From Vibrio sp. 99-8-1 (GTDB lineage: Bacteria > Pseudomonadota > Gammaproteobacteria > Enterobacterales > Vibrionaceae): 64,000 bases of DNA. The notes beneath the pieces were generated by a model. It was not told the origin of the DNA. It ran no database searches and saw only the letters and a list, made by a program, of their open reading frames with translations. The stretch lies in the NCBI RefSeq assembly GCF_013114595.1, contig NZ_VTXE01000011.1:62001-126000 (forward strand). Reading direction: 5' to 3'. The position numbers were made by a program, and so were the translations under genes. Positions 1-9,893 of the stretch are shown one piece after another (within the stretch, counting starts at the first letter, position 1; each line of letters starts with the position of its first letter).

Positions 1-309
1 CGAGCGGTGGGCAATTTTGAAATGGGGAATGAGACGGTTACTTTTAGTGCTCGTTTTGGCGGTCAGCCTCATTCTGTAATTGTTCCTTTATATGCTATTC
101 AAGCGATCTATGCCCGTGAAAATGGTGCCGGTACAATGTTTGAACCTGAAGATGCTTATATGGTGGATTACGAGGAATTGGTGGATGACGACGCGATTAC
201 GCCTGTCACGACATTTGGGTTAACGGTGGCTGATGATACAACTGAAGAAGTATCAGATGAAGCACCACCAAAACCGAAAGGCCGACCTAGCCTTAAAGTA
301 GTCAAATAA
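1..309 (+). CDS. sspB: ClpXP adaptor SspB, C-terminal part (cut by window edge)
   Basis: The reading frame is open from base 1, so the 5' end lies outside the window. What remains reads RAVGNFEMGN..., matching the second half of the SspB core, including the family-typical stretch IYARENGAGTMFEPE, then a variable acidic linker and the C-terminal tail RPSLKVVK. SspB tethers ssrA-tagged proteins to ClpX for degradation by ClpXP; in the family the short C-terminal tail docks on the ClpX zinc domain, and that tail is intact here. sspA normally lies just upstream. About 102 residues are visible, and the N-terminal dimerisation and substrate-binding part is missing only because of the window edge. 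Confidence 0.93.
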   Translation, partial: RAVGNFEMGNETVTFSARFGGQPHSVIVPLYAIQAIYARENGAGTMFEPEDAYMVDYEELVDDDAITPVTTFGLTVADDTTEEVSDEAPPKPKGRPSLKVVK

Positions 310-338
310 AAAAAAGCAGCCAATGGCTGCTTTTTTTT
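308..338. terminator. Bidirectional intrinsic terminator between sspB and dolP
   Basis: A 7-bp stem, AGCAGCC (315-321) with GGCTGCT (325-331), closes an AAT loop. A T-run follows to 338 and an A-run (308-314) precedes, so it can stop both sspB from the left and the converging dolP transcript from the right. Confidence 0.88.
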
Positions 339-355
339 ATGCTTGGATATCAGGC

Positions 356-1057
356 TTATAGCCCGTCAACTTCTTCTGGCTCGATATAAGGAATAACCTC
401 TTCGGTTGCCTCTGATTTGGTAACAGATTCTGTTGGTGCTGGTTGAGAGCTGTCTGGGCTCTCTTTCTCTTTCTTGTCTGCTTCCCCGTAATAAAAGGCT
501 TTAACTACCTTTTTAACTCCAGAGATATTTCTTGCGACTTCAACCGCTTTCTCTGCGTGATAAGGAGACACAGACCCAACTAAGAAGACTTCACTATCTT
601 CAGTGAATACCGATATCTTAAGATCTCGAAGTTCAGAGTCTGCGATCAACGCGGATTTAACCTTGGTGGTAATCCAAGTGTCGTTGCTAACATCGGTGAT
701 AGAGAGTAACGGTTTTACCTTTAGCTGGTTATAGACAACTTTAACTCCCGATATTTTCCGCACTTCGCTCTCTAATGAATCTTTGTAATCTTGGCTTATG
801 GCTTGTCCCATAAGTAGAGTATTTCCTTTAAAGGTACTTGCGGTGACACGCACATTAGTCTTAAACGGTGCTTTATTACCAAGTGCGTTTATTTGTAAGG
901 AAATATCTTGATCATGCAAAAGCTCAGAGCTGCTCCGTGGATCTGTAACGAAGTAGGCGGCGGTTGCTGCACCAGCGCCTACCACAAGAACACCAGCACA
1001 ACCTGTTAGGTAAAGTGAGAAAAAAGAGACCAATATAATTTTAAATTTGTTTTTCAT
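356..1057 (-). CDS. dolP: BON-domain outer-membrane lipoprotein DolP (YraP)
   Basis: This is an outer-membrane lipoprotein with two BON domains, at roughly residues 45-110 and 120-190. In E. coli DolP supports outer-membrane integrity and acts near the division site. The signal peptide ends in the lipobox LTGC, which makes Cys20 the lipidated residue. I chose the second of two adjacent ATGs because GAGGAG lies at a good distance from it; the first ATG (1060) overlaps the diaA stop. The protein is longer than E. coli DolP (191 residues) because of an acidic, proline- and glutamate-rich tail of about 40 residues after the second BON domain. It is the last gene of the leftward lpoA-yraN-diaA-dolP group and ends against the shared terminator with sspB. 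Confidence 0.92.
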   Translation of the reverse strand: MKNKFKIILVSFFSLYLTGCAGVLVVGAGAATAAYFVTDPRSSSELLHDQDISLQINALGNKAPFKTNVRVTASTFKGNTLLMGQAISQDYKDSLESEVRKISGVKVVYNQLKVKPLLSITDVSNDTWITTKVKSALIADSELRDLKISVFTEDSEVFLVGSVSPYHAEKAVEVARNISGVKKVVKAFYYGEADKKEKESPDSSQPAPTESVTKSEATEEVIPYIEPEEVDGL

Positions 1058-1059
1058 CA

Positions 1060-1650
1060 TTACTCCTCGTGCGAGGGAAATAGAACTTGATCAATAAGGT
1101 CACACAAGCAGTGCAAGGTGACCATATGGACTTCGTGAATACGTGCTGTTCTTAGAGAAGGGATACGGATTTCTACATCATGTTCACCAAGTAGCCCTGC
1201 CATTTCGCCACCATCTTTTCCTGTTAACGCAATAATGGTCATATCTCTGCTTACAGCCGCTTCCATCGCTTTGACAATGTTTTGGCTATTACCACTGGTA
1301 GATATGGCGAGAAGTATGTCTCCTTCTTGGCCAAGCGCCCTTACTTGCTTAGAAAAGATTTGTTGATAGTCATAATCGTTTGCTACCGCAGTAAGGGTGG
1401 TATTGTCCGCGGTTAATGCCATCGCGGGCAGACTGGGTCTTTCAGTTTCAAAATGATTAAGTAAACAGGAGACAAATTGCTGAGAGTTTGCCGCAGATCC
1501 ACCATTCCCACAGCAAAGAATTTTGTTGCCATTTAGAAGAGTGGCAACCATCGCTTGTGCAGCGTGAGTAATGGCGTCCGGCAACGCCTCGGCGGCTGCA
1601 ATTTGGATCTGAATACTTTCAGTAAAACTGGCTTTAATGATGTCTTGCAT
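1060..1650 (-). CDS. diaA: DnaA-binding SIS-domain protein DiaA
   Basis: DiaA is a homotetrameric SIS-fold protein that binds DnaA and promotes timely initiation at oriC. The sequence is SIS-like throughout, with the [10 protein letters not shown] loop and the ISTSGNS loop of the family, and 196 residues matches E. coli DiaA. The frame stays open 11 codons further upstream, but the start at 1650 gives the family N-terminus [12 protein letters not shown], has AAGGA five bases in front, and lies just after the yraN stop. The diaA stop overlaps the dolP start region by one base, so translation of the two is probably coupled. GmhA (sedoheptulose-7-phosphate isomerase) is the close paralogue; the yraN and dolP neighbours favour DiaA. 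Confidence 0.95.
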   Translation of the reverse strand: MQDIIKASFTESIQIQIAAAEALPDAITHAAQAMVATLLNGNKILCCGNGGSAANSQQFVSCLLNHFETERPSLPAMALTADNTTLTAVANDYDYQQIFSKQVRALGQEGDILLAISTSGNSQNIVKAMEAAVSRDMTIIALTGKDGGEMAGLLGEHDVEIRIPSLRTARIHEVHMVTLHCLCDLIDQVLFPSHEE

Positions 1651-1652
1651 GT

Positions 1653-2021
1653 TTATCCTTCGGTGATCGCGTTTTTTATCCAATTGATGTCGTTTCCATG
1701 TTGATGAATTGCGACGACATCAAATCGAAATTCGGTAGAAATGGGTGATAATTTGTTTTTCTTTAACCAAATATGAGCCGCTTTTATTAGCTTGCTCGCT
1801 TTGTTCTTGGTGACAAACTCAGCGGCGTGTCCGTAGCTGAGGTGCTTTCTATACTTCACTTCCACAAAAACAATGCTTTGCTTATGCTGCATAATTAGGT
1901 CTATCTCACCTAATTTGCAGCAGAAGTTATTTTCTATAAACGTTAACCCATGATCCAACAAGTATCTCTTAGCAACTTGTTCGTATTGGTTACCTATCTC
2001 TTTTTTGCTAAAGAGCTTCAT
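1653..2021 (-). CDS. yraN: UPF0102 family protein YraN, endonuclease-like
   Basis: A 122-residue protein of the UPF0102/YraN family, which has a Holliday-junction-resolvase-like (restriction endonuclease-like) fold but no settled function. The typical core is present: an N-terminal GNxYEQxAKRYL helix, then GEIDLIMQ and VFVEVKYRK, whose acidic and lysine residues correspond to the nuclease-type E/D...ExK motif. It starts inside the end of lpoA (14-base overlap) and stops just before diaA, a compact arrangement typical of this conserved operon. The family assignment is firm; DNA cleavage is only inferred from the fold. Confidence 0.93.
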   Translation of the reverse strand: MKLFSKKEIGNQYEQVAKRYLLDHGLTFIENNFCCKLGEIDLIMQHKQSIVFVEVKYRKHLSYGHAAEFVTKNKASKLIKAAHIWLKKNKLSPISTEFRFDVVAIHQHGNDINWIKNAITEG

Positions 2022-3822
2022 GCTCTATCCAGCTAATTTCTCTCTGCACCACACATTGCGGGCTTAGAGAAAGAACGCCGGTTTTTCCTTGTACATGATA
2101 GTTAGGATCAACTTTCATTTGAGGTAGCTCTTTGACCAGTTTATAAGCATCCATTCCTAGAGCTTGCAGGCGTTTTTCATTATTACCGTAATCTGGCCAC
2201 AAGGTTTTCATTTGATTATCTAATCTGCTGTTTTGTTCCGTCAGTAGAGGTATGTCACTGAAAATTACGCCAGAAAGATCTTCAAACTGCCTTTTGCTTC
2301 CGCTATTGCTGCGTGAATTAGCAAATAATGTCGGTGGTGTTGTTTCCGGGTTGATGATGACCTCGATAAACGGTTTTATCAAAGTGAGTTCTGAGCTTTT
2401 CGCTACAATGTATACAGCATCTATATCTCGTCGGCTTCTCGCTTGGTTCTCTAACTCCATATTTAATAGCTTATCCATCTGAGCATTTCTGGCTTTGCTG
2501 GCGTTGATGCCAAAGACGGTATTAATATTTTGCTGAAGTTGAGATTTATTACCAAAGTAACTGACTGATGCTTTATTGCGACTAAACTTCTTCCACTCAT
2601 TTTGGAATGCTATTGCTACACGTTCACCTAAAGCGCCTTTAGGTGCAAGAATGAGTGGATACTGGAACCCTTGAGAGAAGAGATGTTTTGCGGCCTGCTG
2701 TACTTCTTGTTCAGGAGACAGGGCAAGGTAACAACTGTTGACTTCTGGATTGATATCGTCAGGCAGGTTAAGTGCTAGCATAGGGACTTGCTTCTGTTGT
2801 GCTAACTGAATGTTTTGAACCACTTCTATATTGTCTTTCACTAATGGGCCAACAATGAAATCGATACTGTTGTTTTGAATTTTTTCCGCTAGTGCCTCTT
2901 CATCCAAAGCACTGCTGTTGATAATAGTAAGGCTTTCATCATCTTTACGGTTGTAGTCGTCCATCATCGCCAGCATGAAACCGTCTCTGATCAGTTCCGC
3001 TTGTTTTTGATACTTTCCGGTTAGTGGTAGCAATAGGGCAGTATTTTTGGCCTCAACAATTTCTAGTGCCAGAATATTCTGAATTTCGATTGGAGGATAA
3101 ATAGCGGCTGCATGGTATGGATACTCAATCATCCAACCTTCGATGGCACTCTTTAGCTTACCAATATGGCCATTAAGGGTTTTCATATACACGGCTAATT
3201 GAAGCCACGCTTCTAGATCTTTCTCATCATCTTCAATAGCAAACTCGGTTATATCGAGAGTGGAGTAGAGGCTGATGGTTTGCCAGATGTCATTCGTCAG
3301 TTGCTGACGCTGATCTTCTGCTACGTACTGGGATAACTGTATAAGCTCACGCGTCGCGTTAAGGTGGTCAAGTAAGCTTAGATAAAGATCCGCTTTCAAT
3401 TGATGATAATCTTTCCATTGCTCATCTGGAATTCGCCACCAACGAGGGAAGTTTAGCTCTTTTAGCGCTTCGTCGGGTTGTTCTCTTAAGTTTAGATATT
3501 CAGCGCGAGCCAGTTGCCACTCCGCTTGTTGCATTTCAGATAAAGGTAATTGACCTATTCGCTGAATGAGTAGTGAAGCTTGATTTAGCTTTCCTTCATC
3601 AACGGCGGCTTTGAGTGCCATGATCAACCAGTTATTCTGTTCATTGCCTTCAATGGTGTCGGCTTTGATTAAATAGCTGTGTGAACTTAAGGTCGGCTCA
3701 GAGGTAATATCCAAGCTTTGTGGCGCTTGAGGCATAGATGAACAGGCCGCAAGAGTAATTGCTAGTGCAATTGGAGTGAGAAGGCGTGGTACACTGGTTC
3801 GCTTGTGGTTCATTCTAGCCAT
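2008..3822 (-). CDS. lpoA: Penicillin-binding protein activator LpoA
   Basis: LpoA is the outer-membrane lipoprotein that reaches through the periplasm to activate the peptidoglycan synthase PBP1a. The N-terminus has a basic stretch, a hydrophobic core and the lipobox LAAC, with Cys27 lipidated if the first Met is used. A helical TPR-like region follows to about residue 250. The C-terminal half resembles periplasmic substrate-binding proteins (PBP1-like fold, starting near NTALLLPLTGKYQKQA). At 604 residues it is shorter than the E. coli protein. A second in-frame ATG four codons in is an alternative start. It is the first gene of the leftward operon and diverges from rsmI, with both promoters presumably in the 64-base gap. 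Confidence 0.94.
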   Translation of the reverse strand: MARMNHKRTSVPRLLTPIALAITLAACSSMPQAPQSLDITSEPTLSSHSYLIKADTIEGNEQNNWLIMALKAAVDEGKLNQASLLIQRIGQLPLSEMQQAEWQLARAEYLNLREQPDEALKELNFPRWWRIPDEQWKDYHQLKADLYLSLLDHLNATRELIQLSQYVAEDQRQQLTNDIWQTISLYSTLDITEFAIEDDEKDLEAWLQLAVYMKTLNGHIGKLKSAIEGWMIEYPYHAAAIYPPIEIQNILALEIVEAKNTALLLPLTGKYQKQAELIRDGFMLAMMDDYNRKDDESLTIINSSALDEEALAEKIQNNSIDFIVGPLVKDNIEVVQNIQLAQQKQVPMLALNLPDDINPEVNSCYLALSPEQEVQQAAKHLFSQGFQYPLILAPKGALGERVAIAFQNEWKKFSRNKASVSYFGNKSQLQQNINTVFGINASKARNAQMDKLLNMELENQARSRRDIDAVYIVAKSSELTLIKPFIEVIINPETTPPTLFANSRSNSGSKRQFEDLSGVIFSDIPLLTEQNSRLDNQMKTLWPDYGNNEKRLQALGMDAYKLVKELPQMKVDPNYHVQGKTGVLSLSPQCVVQREISWIEHEAL

Positions 3823-3886
3823 GAGTTCTTATTCAATTGTGTGTAAAATTAAGTACTATATTAATCGCTGAAGTGATGGTAAACAA

Positions 3887-4750
3887 ATGACAGATAATAA
3901 AAGATTCCCGTCAGAGATCCCAACTCTCTATATTGTACCAACTCCAATAGGCAATTTAGGGGATATTACTCAGCGAGCAATAGAAATATTATCTCTCGTT
4001 GACCTTATTGCCGCCGAAGATACTCGCCATACTGGTAAGTTATTATCCCATTTTAATATTCAAACTAAAACCTATGCGTTGCATGATCACAATGAACAGC
4101 AGAAAGCGCAAGTATTGGTTGAAAAATTGCAGCAAGGCCAGTCTATTGCACTAGTTTCCGATGCTGGTACGCCATTAATTAGTGATCCAGGATACCATTT
4201 AGTCAATAAATGTCGTCAAGCGGGTGTCAATGTTGTCCCATTACCGGGAGCGTGTGCTTTTGTTACTGCGTTAAGTGCTTCTGGATTACCGTCTGATCGA
4301 TTTAGTTTTGAAGGTTTTCTTCCTGCCAAAAGTAAAGGAAGACAAGATAGAATCAGAGAGATTGAACAAGCAGAACGTACCTGTATTTTTTATGAGTCTC
4401 CTCATCGGATTATGGATTCACTAAAAGATATGCTTGAAGTGTTAGGTCCAGAGAGAGAAGTTGTACTTGCCCGAGAGCTGACAAAAACCTTTGAGACGAT
4501 AAAAGGTCTGCCGTTGGGAGAGCTAATTGCTTGGATTGAAGAGGATGATAACCGCAAGCGTGGAGAGATGGTGATTCTTATTCACGGTTATCGAGAAAGC
4601 GAAAGTGAAGAATTCCCAGCAGATGCTATCCGTTTACTGACTATGTTGGTGAAAGAGCTACCGCTGAAAAAAGCCGCAGCCATTGTTGCTGAACTGCATA
4701 GCATGAAGAAAAATGCGCTGTATAAGTGGGGATTGGAGCACCTAGAGTAA
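3887..4750 (+). CDS. rsmI: 16S rRNA (cytidine1402-2'-O)-methyltransferase RsmI
   Basis: RsmI uses S-adenosylmethionine to 2'-O-methylate C1402 of 16S rRNA in the decoding centre. The protein has the tetrapyrrole-methylase fold: the N-terminal glycine-rich strand [13 protein letters not shown] near residue 17, [12 protein letters not shown], the [12 protein letters not shown] loop, and FYESPHR. Length (287) matches E. coli RsmI. Divergence from lpoA is the conserved gammaproteobacterial arrangement. A weak promoter-like pair (TTGTGT, then TATTAA 16 bases later) precedes it. Confidence 0.96.
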   Translation: MTDNKRFPSEIPTLYIVPTPIGNLGDITQRAIEILSLVDLIAAEDTRHTGKLLSHFNIQTKTYALHDHNEQQKAQVLVEKLQQGQSIALVSDAGTPLISDPGYHLVNKCRQAGVNVVPLPGACAFVTALSASGLPSDRFSFEGFLPAKSKGRQDRIREIEQAERTCIFYESPHRIMDSLKDMLEVLGPEREVVLARELTKTFETIKGLPLGELIAWIEEDDNRKRGEMVILIHGYRESESEEFPADAIRLLTMLVKELPLKKAAAIVAELHSMKKNALYKWGLEHLE

Positions 4751-4799
4751 TTGAGTATAAAGCTAGACATCTTAATATTGCTTAGTTACAATCCGCGCC

Positions 4800-5211
<412 letters not shown>

Positions 5212-5216
5212 TAAGA

Positions 5217-5242
5217 CCCACTGCGAGAGCGGTGGGTTTTTT
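5217..5242 (+). terminator. Intrinsic terminator of rnpB
   Basis: CCCACTGC (5217-5224) pairs with GCGGTGGG (5229-5236) around a GAGA loop, with one T-G wobble, followed by six T residues. Confidence 0.92.
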
Positions 5243-5383
5243 ACTTTTTACAGAAAATCATGTGCTGAATAAGTGATTTTTGTTTGGAATTCGTCAGATT
5301 CCTCAGATTGATACTAGCGAGTTTATTGCATTTCGGTACACTATTAACCATATTTAATTCCCCAAGGAATACGAGCCTCTATC

Positions 5384-6334
5384 ATGACCGAATCTTTCCA
5401 GCATATCTCTGTTTTACTCAATGAATCTATTGATGGATTAGCCATAAAGTCCGACGGTATTTATATTGATGGAACATTTGGGCGAGGAGGGCATAGCCGC
5501 ACTATTTTGTCCAAGTTAGGCGAAAATGGTCGGTTATATAGTATCGACAGAGATCCTACTGCGATTGCTGAAGCCAATAAAATTGATGATGAGCGATTTA
5601 CCATTATTCATGGACCATTTTCAGGAATGGCGGATTACGCAAAACAGCATGGTATTGATGGAAAAGTTGATGGTGTTTTATTAGATCTTGGTGTTTCCTC
5701 TCCACAGCTTGATGATGCTGAACGCGGTTTTAGCTTTATGAAAGATGGTCCTTTGGATATGAGAATGGATCCCACATCGGGAATGCCTGTCTCTCAATGG
5801 CTATTGGAAGCGGATTTAGATGATATTACTTGGGTTATTCGAGAGTTTGGTGAAGACAAACATGCCCGCAGAATTGCCAAGGCGATTATCGCTCACCGAG
5901 ATGATGAAGAGAAAGAGCCACTTACCCGTACAGGGCAGTTGGCTAAACTGATCTCAGACGCGGCACCTAAAAGTTTTAAAGAGAAAAAACACCCTGCTAC
6001 TCGGGCTTTCCAAGCCTTTCGTATTTATATTAACAGTGAGCTGGAAGAGATTGATGTGGCGCTAAAAGGAGCGTTGAGCATATTAGCGCCAGAAGGGCGT
6101 CTCTCTGTGATCAGTTTTCACTCCTTAGAAGATCGAATGGTTAAACGCTTTATGCGCAAAGAGAGCCGTGGTCCTCAAGTTCCTCATGGTATCCCACTGA
6201 CAGAAGAGCAAATCAGAGCGCTTGGAAGTGCTGCACTGAAAACAGTAGGTAAAGCAATCAAACCCTCAGTGAATGAAGTAGAAGTGAATACTCGTTCCAG
6301 AAGCTCTATGCTGCGTATTGCTGAGAAACTATGA
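5384..6334 (+). CDS. rsmH: 16S rRNA (cytosine1402-N4)-methyltransferase RsmH (MraW)
   Basis: RsmH adds the N4-methyl group to C1402 of 16S rRNA, the same nucleotide modified by RsmI just upstream. The SAM-binding loop [10 protein letters not shown] is near residue 28; other signatures are [32 protein letters not shown] and [13 protein letters not shown]. Length 316 fits the family. It heads the dcw cluster here. mraZ, which commonly precedes it (as in E. coli), is absent, since only about 140 bases separate the rnpB terminator from this start. It overlaps ftsL by four bases (ATGA). Confidence 0.97.
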   Translation: MTESFQHISVLLNESIDGLAIKSDGIYIDGTFGRGGHSRTILSKLGENGRLYSIDRDPTAIAEANKIDDERFTIIHGPFSGMADYAKQHGIDGKVDGVLLDLGVSSPQLDDAERGFSFMKDGPLDMRMDPTSGMPVSQWLLEADLDDITWVIREFGEDKHARRIAKAIIAHRDDEEKEPLTRTGQLAKLISDAAPKSFKEKKHPATRAFQAFRIYINSELEEIDVALKGALSILAPEGRLSVISFHSLEDRMVKRFMRKESRGPQVPHGIPLTEEQIRALGSAALKTVGKAIKPSVNEVEVNTRSRSSMLRIAEKL

Positions 6335-6648
6335 CAGCCAAGTCGCCGAATCTGACCAAGTTAATAGTAACTGACCTATTTAAGGCCGGTTTGCTACCTT
6401 TGTTGTTGCTGTTTTGTATTTTTGCTACCGCAATGGGCATCGTATTCAGCACTCATGAGACTCGTCTAGCCATTACCGAAAAAGATCGTGCTTTGGTTGA
6501 GCGCGAAATACTGGACAGTGAGTGGCGTAACCTCATTTTAGAAGAGAACGCATTAGCTGAGCATAGTCGAGTGCACAAAATGGCGGTGGATGAGTTAGAG
6601 ATGAAGCGGCCTGACGCTGATAAAGAGGTTGTGATTTCTGCCCAATGA
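6331..6648 (+). CDS. ftsL: Cell division protein FtsL
   Basis: FtsL is a small bitopic inner-membrane protein of the divisome that forms a complex with FtsQ and FtsB and activates FtsWI. This 105-residue protein has a short cytoplasmic N-terminus, one transmembrane segment at about residues 18-38 ([20 protein letters not shown]) and a periplasmic heptad-like helix rich in Glu, Arg and Leu, as expected for its coiled coil with FtsB. It overlaps rsmH and ftsI by four bases each, which points to coupled translation. Confidence 0.94.
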   Translation: MTAKSPNLTKLIVTDLFKAGLLPLLLLFCIFATAMGIVFSTHETRLAITEKDRALVEREILDSEWRNLILEENALAEHSRVHKMAVDELEMKRPDADKEVVISAQ

Positions 6649-8390
6649 CAACTAAGAAACCGTTAAGAGCTGCGAAAGCGGTTAAAAATAATAAAAATGC
6701 CAATAAACGCGTGGAGAAAAAGCCAGACTCCTTGCTTATTCCTTGGCGCTTTTATGTGCTTGTTTCTTTTGTTTTCTTAGTCGTTGCGACCTTAATAGGC
6801 CGAGTTGCCTACATTCAAGTTATTGAACCGGATAATCTGATTCGCGAAGGTGATATGCGATCTGTCCGAGTGAAATCGATTCCTACTGCTCGAGGGATTA
6901 TCTCTGATCGAAATGGTGAGCAGTTAGCGGTAAGTGTACCAGTACAAGCGATATGGGCTGATCCTGTCGCGATTTTTAAAGCGGGCGGTTTTTCTGAACT
7001 GGATCGCTGGCACGCACTTGCTGATGTTCTTGGCATAAAGCGAGATGTTTTGCTGAAGAAAATAGAGAAAAACAGCAAGCGCCGGTTTATTTATCTGCAA
7101 CGTCAAGTCGGCTCAGCCATGGCTAACTATGTAAAAGAGTTAAAGCTAACCGGGATTGGGCTCAATAATGAATCAAGACGTTACTACCCTTCTGGGGAAG
7201 TAAGTGCTCACCTTGTTGGTGTGACAGGCATTGATGATCATGGATTAGAAGGTGTTGAGCGCAGTTATGATTCATGGTTAACGGGTGAAGCAGGAAAGAA
7301 AACCATACGTAAAGATCGCTATGGACGAGTGGTAGAGAACATCGCGTTAAGTGATAGCAAAGAAGGCAAGCCGCTGCAGCTAACCGTTGACCAAAGATTA
7401 CAAGCCATCGCCTATCGCGCTATCAAACAGGCTGTTGCTGATTACCGGGCGACATCAGGGTCTGTCGTCATTTTGGATGTCGATAGCGGAGAAGTATTGG
7501 CGATGGTCAATGCTCCTTCATACAACCCCAATAACCGACAACAGCTACAAAGTTTTAAGATGCGAAACCGGACCATTACCGATTCGTTAGAGCCGGGCTC
7601 AACAATGAAGCCCTTTGTGGTGTTGGCGGCATTAGAGAACGGTACTGCCGATGACAAAACCATTATTGATACCGGTAATGGTGTGATGCAAATTGGGGGG
7701 AGTCGAGTTAGGGATACCTCCAAAGTGGGTAAGGCCGATCTGGGAACGATTCTAAAGAAATCCAGTAACATTGGGGTGGCCAATTTAGCATTGGGTATGC
7801 CGTTAGAAGCACTGCTGGGTATGTATAATTCGGTTGGTTTTGGTGCGACGACTGGTGTCAACCTAGTGGGTGAGACAGAAGGGATCTTCCCCAATAGACG
7901 TCGCTGGTCAAAATTTGAAATTGCGACACTATCGTTTGGTTATGGTATTTCAGTCACTCCCATTCAACTGGCCCACGCTTACGCAACGCTGGGAAGTTAT
8001 GGAATGTATCGACCGTTACATATTATCGAGGGCAACCACAGTGAAAATGCGAAACAGGTTGTCGATAAAAAACACGCAAGAAATGTGTTAGAAATGCTTG
8101 AGAAAGTAACACAAAAAGGCGGTACAGCAACACGAGCAGCAGTACCGGGTTATCGTATTGCGGCAAAAACGGGTACGTCTCGAAAAGCAACCGCTGGTGG
8201 CTATAGTGATGAATACGTAGCGGTTGTTGCGGGGGTTGCTCCAGTGAGTAAACCCAAAGTGGCCATGGTCGTTATTGTTAATGAGCCGCAAGGTGATCAA
8301 TATTATGGTGGTTCAGTTGCCGGCCCAGTGTTTGCCGATATTATGAAGTCGACTTTACAAATATTAAATATTGCTCCAGATGCAAAATAA
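6645..8390 (+). CDS. ftsI: Septal peptidoglycan transpeptidase FtsI (PBP3)
   Basis: FtsI cross-links septal peptidoglycan together with FtsW. The 581-residue protein has a basic cytoplasmic N-terminus, one membrane anchor at about residues 33-53, a pedestal domain (RGIISDRNGEQLAVS) and a C-terminal transpeptidase domain. All three penicillin-binding motifs are present: STMK with catalytic Ser319, SSN at 373-375, and KTGT at 508-511. It sits between ftsL and murE. No feature suggests altered beta-lactam binding. Confidence 0.98.
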   Translation: MTTKKPLRAAKAVKNNKNANKRVEKKPDSLLIPWRFYVLVSFVFLVVATLIGRVAYIQVIEPDNLIREGDMRSVRVKSIPTARGIISDRNGEQLAVSVPVQAIWADPVAIFKAGGFSELDRWHALADVLGIKRDVLLKKIEKNSKRRFIYLQRQVGSAMANYVKELKLTGIGLNNESRRYYPSGEVSAHLVGVTGIDDHGLEGVERSYDSWLTGEAGKKTIRKDRYGRVVENIALSDSKEGKPLQLTVDQRLQAIAYRAIKQAVADYRATSGSVVILDVDSGEVLAMVNAPSYNPNNRQQLQSFKMRNRTITDSLEPGSTMKPFVVLAALENGTADDKTIIDTGNGVMQIGGSRVRDTSKVGKADLGTILKKSSNIGVANLALGMPLEALLGMYNSVGFGATTGVNLVGETEGIFPNRRRWSKFEIATLSFGYGISVTPIQLAHAYATLGSYGMYRPLHIIEGNHSENAKQVVDKKHARNVLEMLEKVTQKGGTATRAAVPGYRIAAKTGTSRKATAGGYSDEYVAVVAGVAPVSKPKVAMVVIVNEPQGDQYYGGSVAGPVFADIMKSTLQILNIAPDAK

Positions 8391-8408
8391 AATAAAGGAT
8401 AGAACTTA

Positions 8409-9893
8409 ATGGTGATTCCTCAGAGTTTAGCGTCATTACTCTCCCCATGGATAGAGTTCAATGACTCTGCATTAAATGAAATAAACGTTCAGGCTCTTGA
8501 ATTGGATAGCCGACAATTGCAACAAGGTGATACGTTTGTTGCCATTATTGGTCATGCATTAGATGGAAGACAATACATAGATAAAGCGACCAAAAATGGC
8601 GCGAATGCGGTTATCGCTCAAGCTTGTACTCAGCACAATCATGGCACGATTGAGTATAAAAATGGCTGTCCGATTGTGTATCTCAATGATCTTAATATTA
8701 ACTTGTCGGAATTAGCTGGACGACTTTATGCTTCTAGCCCAAAACTTGTTGGTGTAACGGGGACCAACGGTAAAACAACCATTACCCAACTTATTGCTCA
8801 GTGGATCGACTTATTAGGAAAGAAAGCGGCTGTAATGGGAACTACAGGTAATGGCTTTCTTGATGATTTGCAAGTCACAGCTAACACCACTGGCAATGCT
8901 ATTGATATACGGAAAACATTGGCTCAACTTGATGATAAAGGGGCAAACTATGCCGCTTTAGAGGTCTCTTCGCATGGCTTAGTGCAAGGGAGGGTGAGTG
9001 ATCTCTCTTTTCAAGCGGGTATATTTACCAATTTAAGCCGAGACCATCTTGATTACCACGGCTCAATGGAAGCTTATGAAGAAGCAAAGTTAACCCTTTT
9101 TACTCAGCATAAATGCCAACAGGCGATGATTAATGCCGATGACAAAGTGGGTGAAAAATGGTTGCAGCTATTGCCAGACGCCGTAGCAGTATCGATTGAA
9201 AAACCGTTAAATCATAAACGTGCGCTTTGGGCTGACTCGGTAGACTATTCAGAGAGCGGTATTAACATCTCTTTTGATGGTTACTGGGGGAAAGGCGAAC
9301 TTCAAGTGCCGCTAATTGGTGCATTTAATGCGTCAAATATTATGTTAGCGCTGGCAACGTTACTGTCGCTCAACTTTGATAAGCAAGCCCTTGTTTCGAC
9401 CGCCAGTAAGCTAAAGCCTGTTATTGGTAGAATGGAACTGTTTCAGGTTCAAGGCAAAGCAAAAGTCGTAGTCGATTATGCTCATACTCCGGACGCATTA
9501 GAAAAAGTTTTGCTGGCATTAAGAGTGCATTGCAAAGGAAAGTTGTGGGCTATTTTTGGTTGTGGTGGTGACAGAGATATGGGTAAAAGACCTATGATGT
9601 CAGCCATTGCAGAGAAGCTAGCGGATAAAGTGATACTGACCGATGATAACCCTCGCAGTGAAGACGCAGATGTCATTTTTGCTGATATGCTCGATGGTAT
9701 GAGTGCACCTCAGTTGGTGGATAAGATACATGATAGGTTCTCAGCCATGAGTGAAGCATTTAGCGCTGCCGATAGCACGGATATTATTTTAGTGGCAGGC
9801 AAAGGGCATGAAGACTATCAAGTACTGAATGATGAAACCATTCATTATTCGGATCGAGAATCGGCGGCGACGTTGCTAGGTATCGAGTTATGA
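8409..9893 (+). CDS. murE: UDP-MurNAc-tripeptide (meso-diaminopimelate) ligase MurE
   Basis: MurE adds meso-diaminopimelate to UDP-MurNAc-L-Ala-D-Glu in the cytoplasm. The Mur ligase ATP loop GTNGKT is at about residues 118-123. The DNPRSE motif (413-418) marks a diaminopimelate-type rather than lysine-type enzyme, as expected for a Gram-negative. Length 494 is normal. The stop overlaps the murF start by four bases. DapB, encoded at 25750, acts in the pathway that makes its substrate. Confidence 0.98.
   Translation: MVIPQSLASLLSPWIEFNDSALNEINVQALELDSRQLQQGDTFVAIIGHALDGRQYIDKATKNGANAVIAQACTQHNHGTIEYKNGCPIVYLNDLNINLSELAGRLYASSPKLVGVTGTNGKTTITQLIAQWIDLLGKKAAVMGTTGNGFLDDLQVTANTTGNAIDIRKTLAQLDDKGANYAALEVSSHGLVQGRVSDLSFQAGIFTNLSRDHLDYHGSMEAYEEAKLTLFTQHKCQQAMINADDKVGEKWLQLLPDAVAVSIEKPLNHKRALWADSVDYSESGINISFDGYWGKGELQVPLIGAFNASNIMLALATLLSLNFDKQALVSTASKLKPVIGRMELFQVQGKAKVVVDYAHTPDALEKVLLALRVHCKGKLWAIFGCGGDRDMGKRPMMSAIAEKLADKVILTDDNPRSEDADVIFADMLDGMSAPQLVDKIHDRFSAMSEAFSAADSTDIILVAGKGHEDYQVLNDETIHYSDRESAATLLGIEL

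Noticed and set aside
2252..2482. 76-codon rightward frame inside lpoA
   Set aside because: A shadow in the opposite strand of a well-supported gene, with no recognisable start signal or domain.
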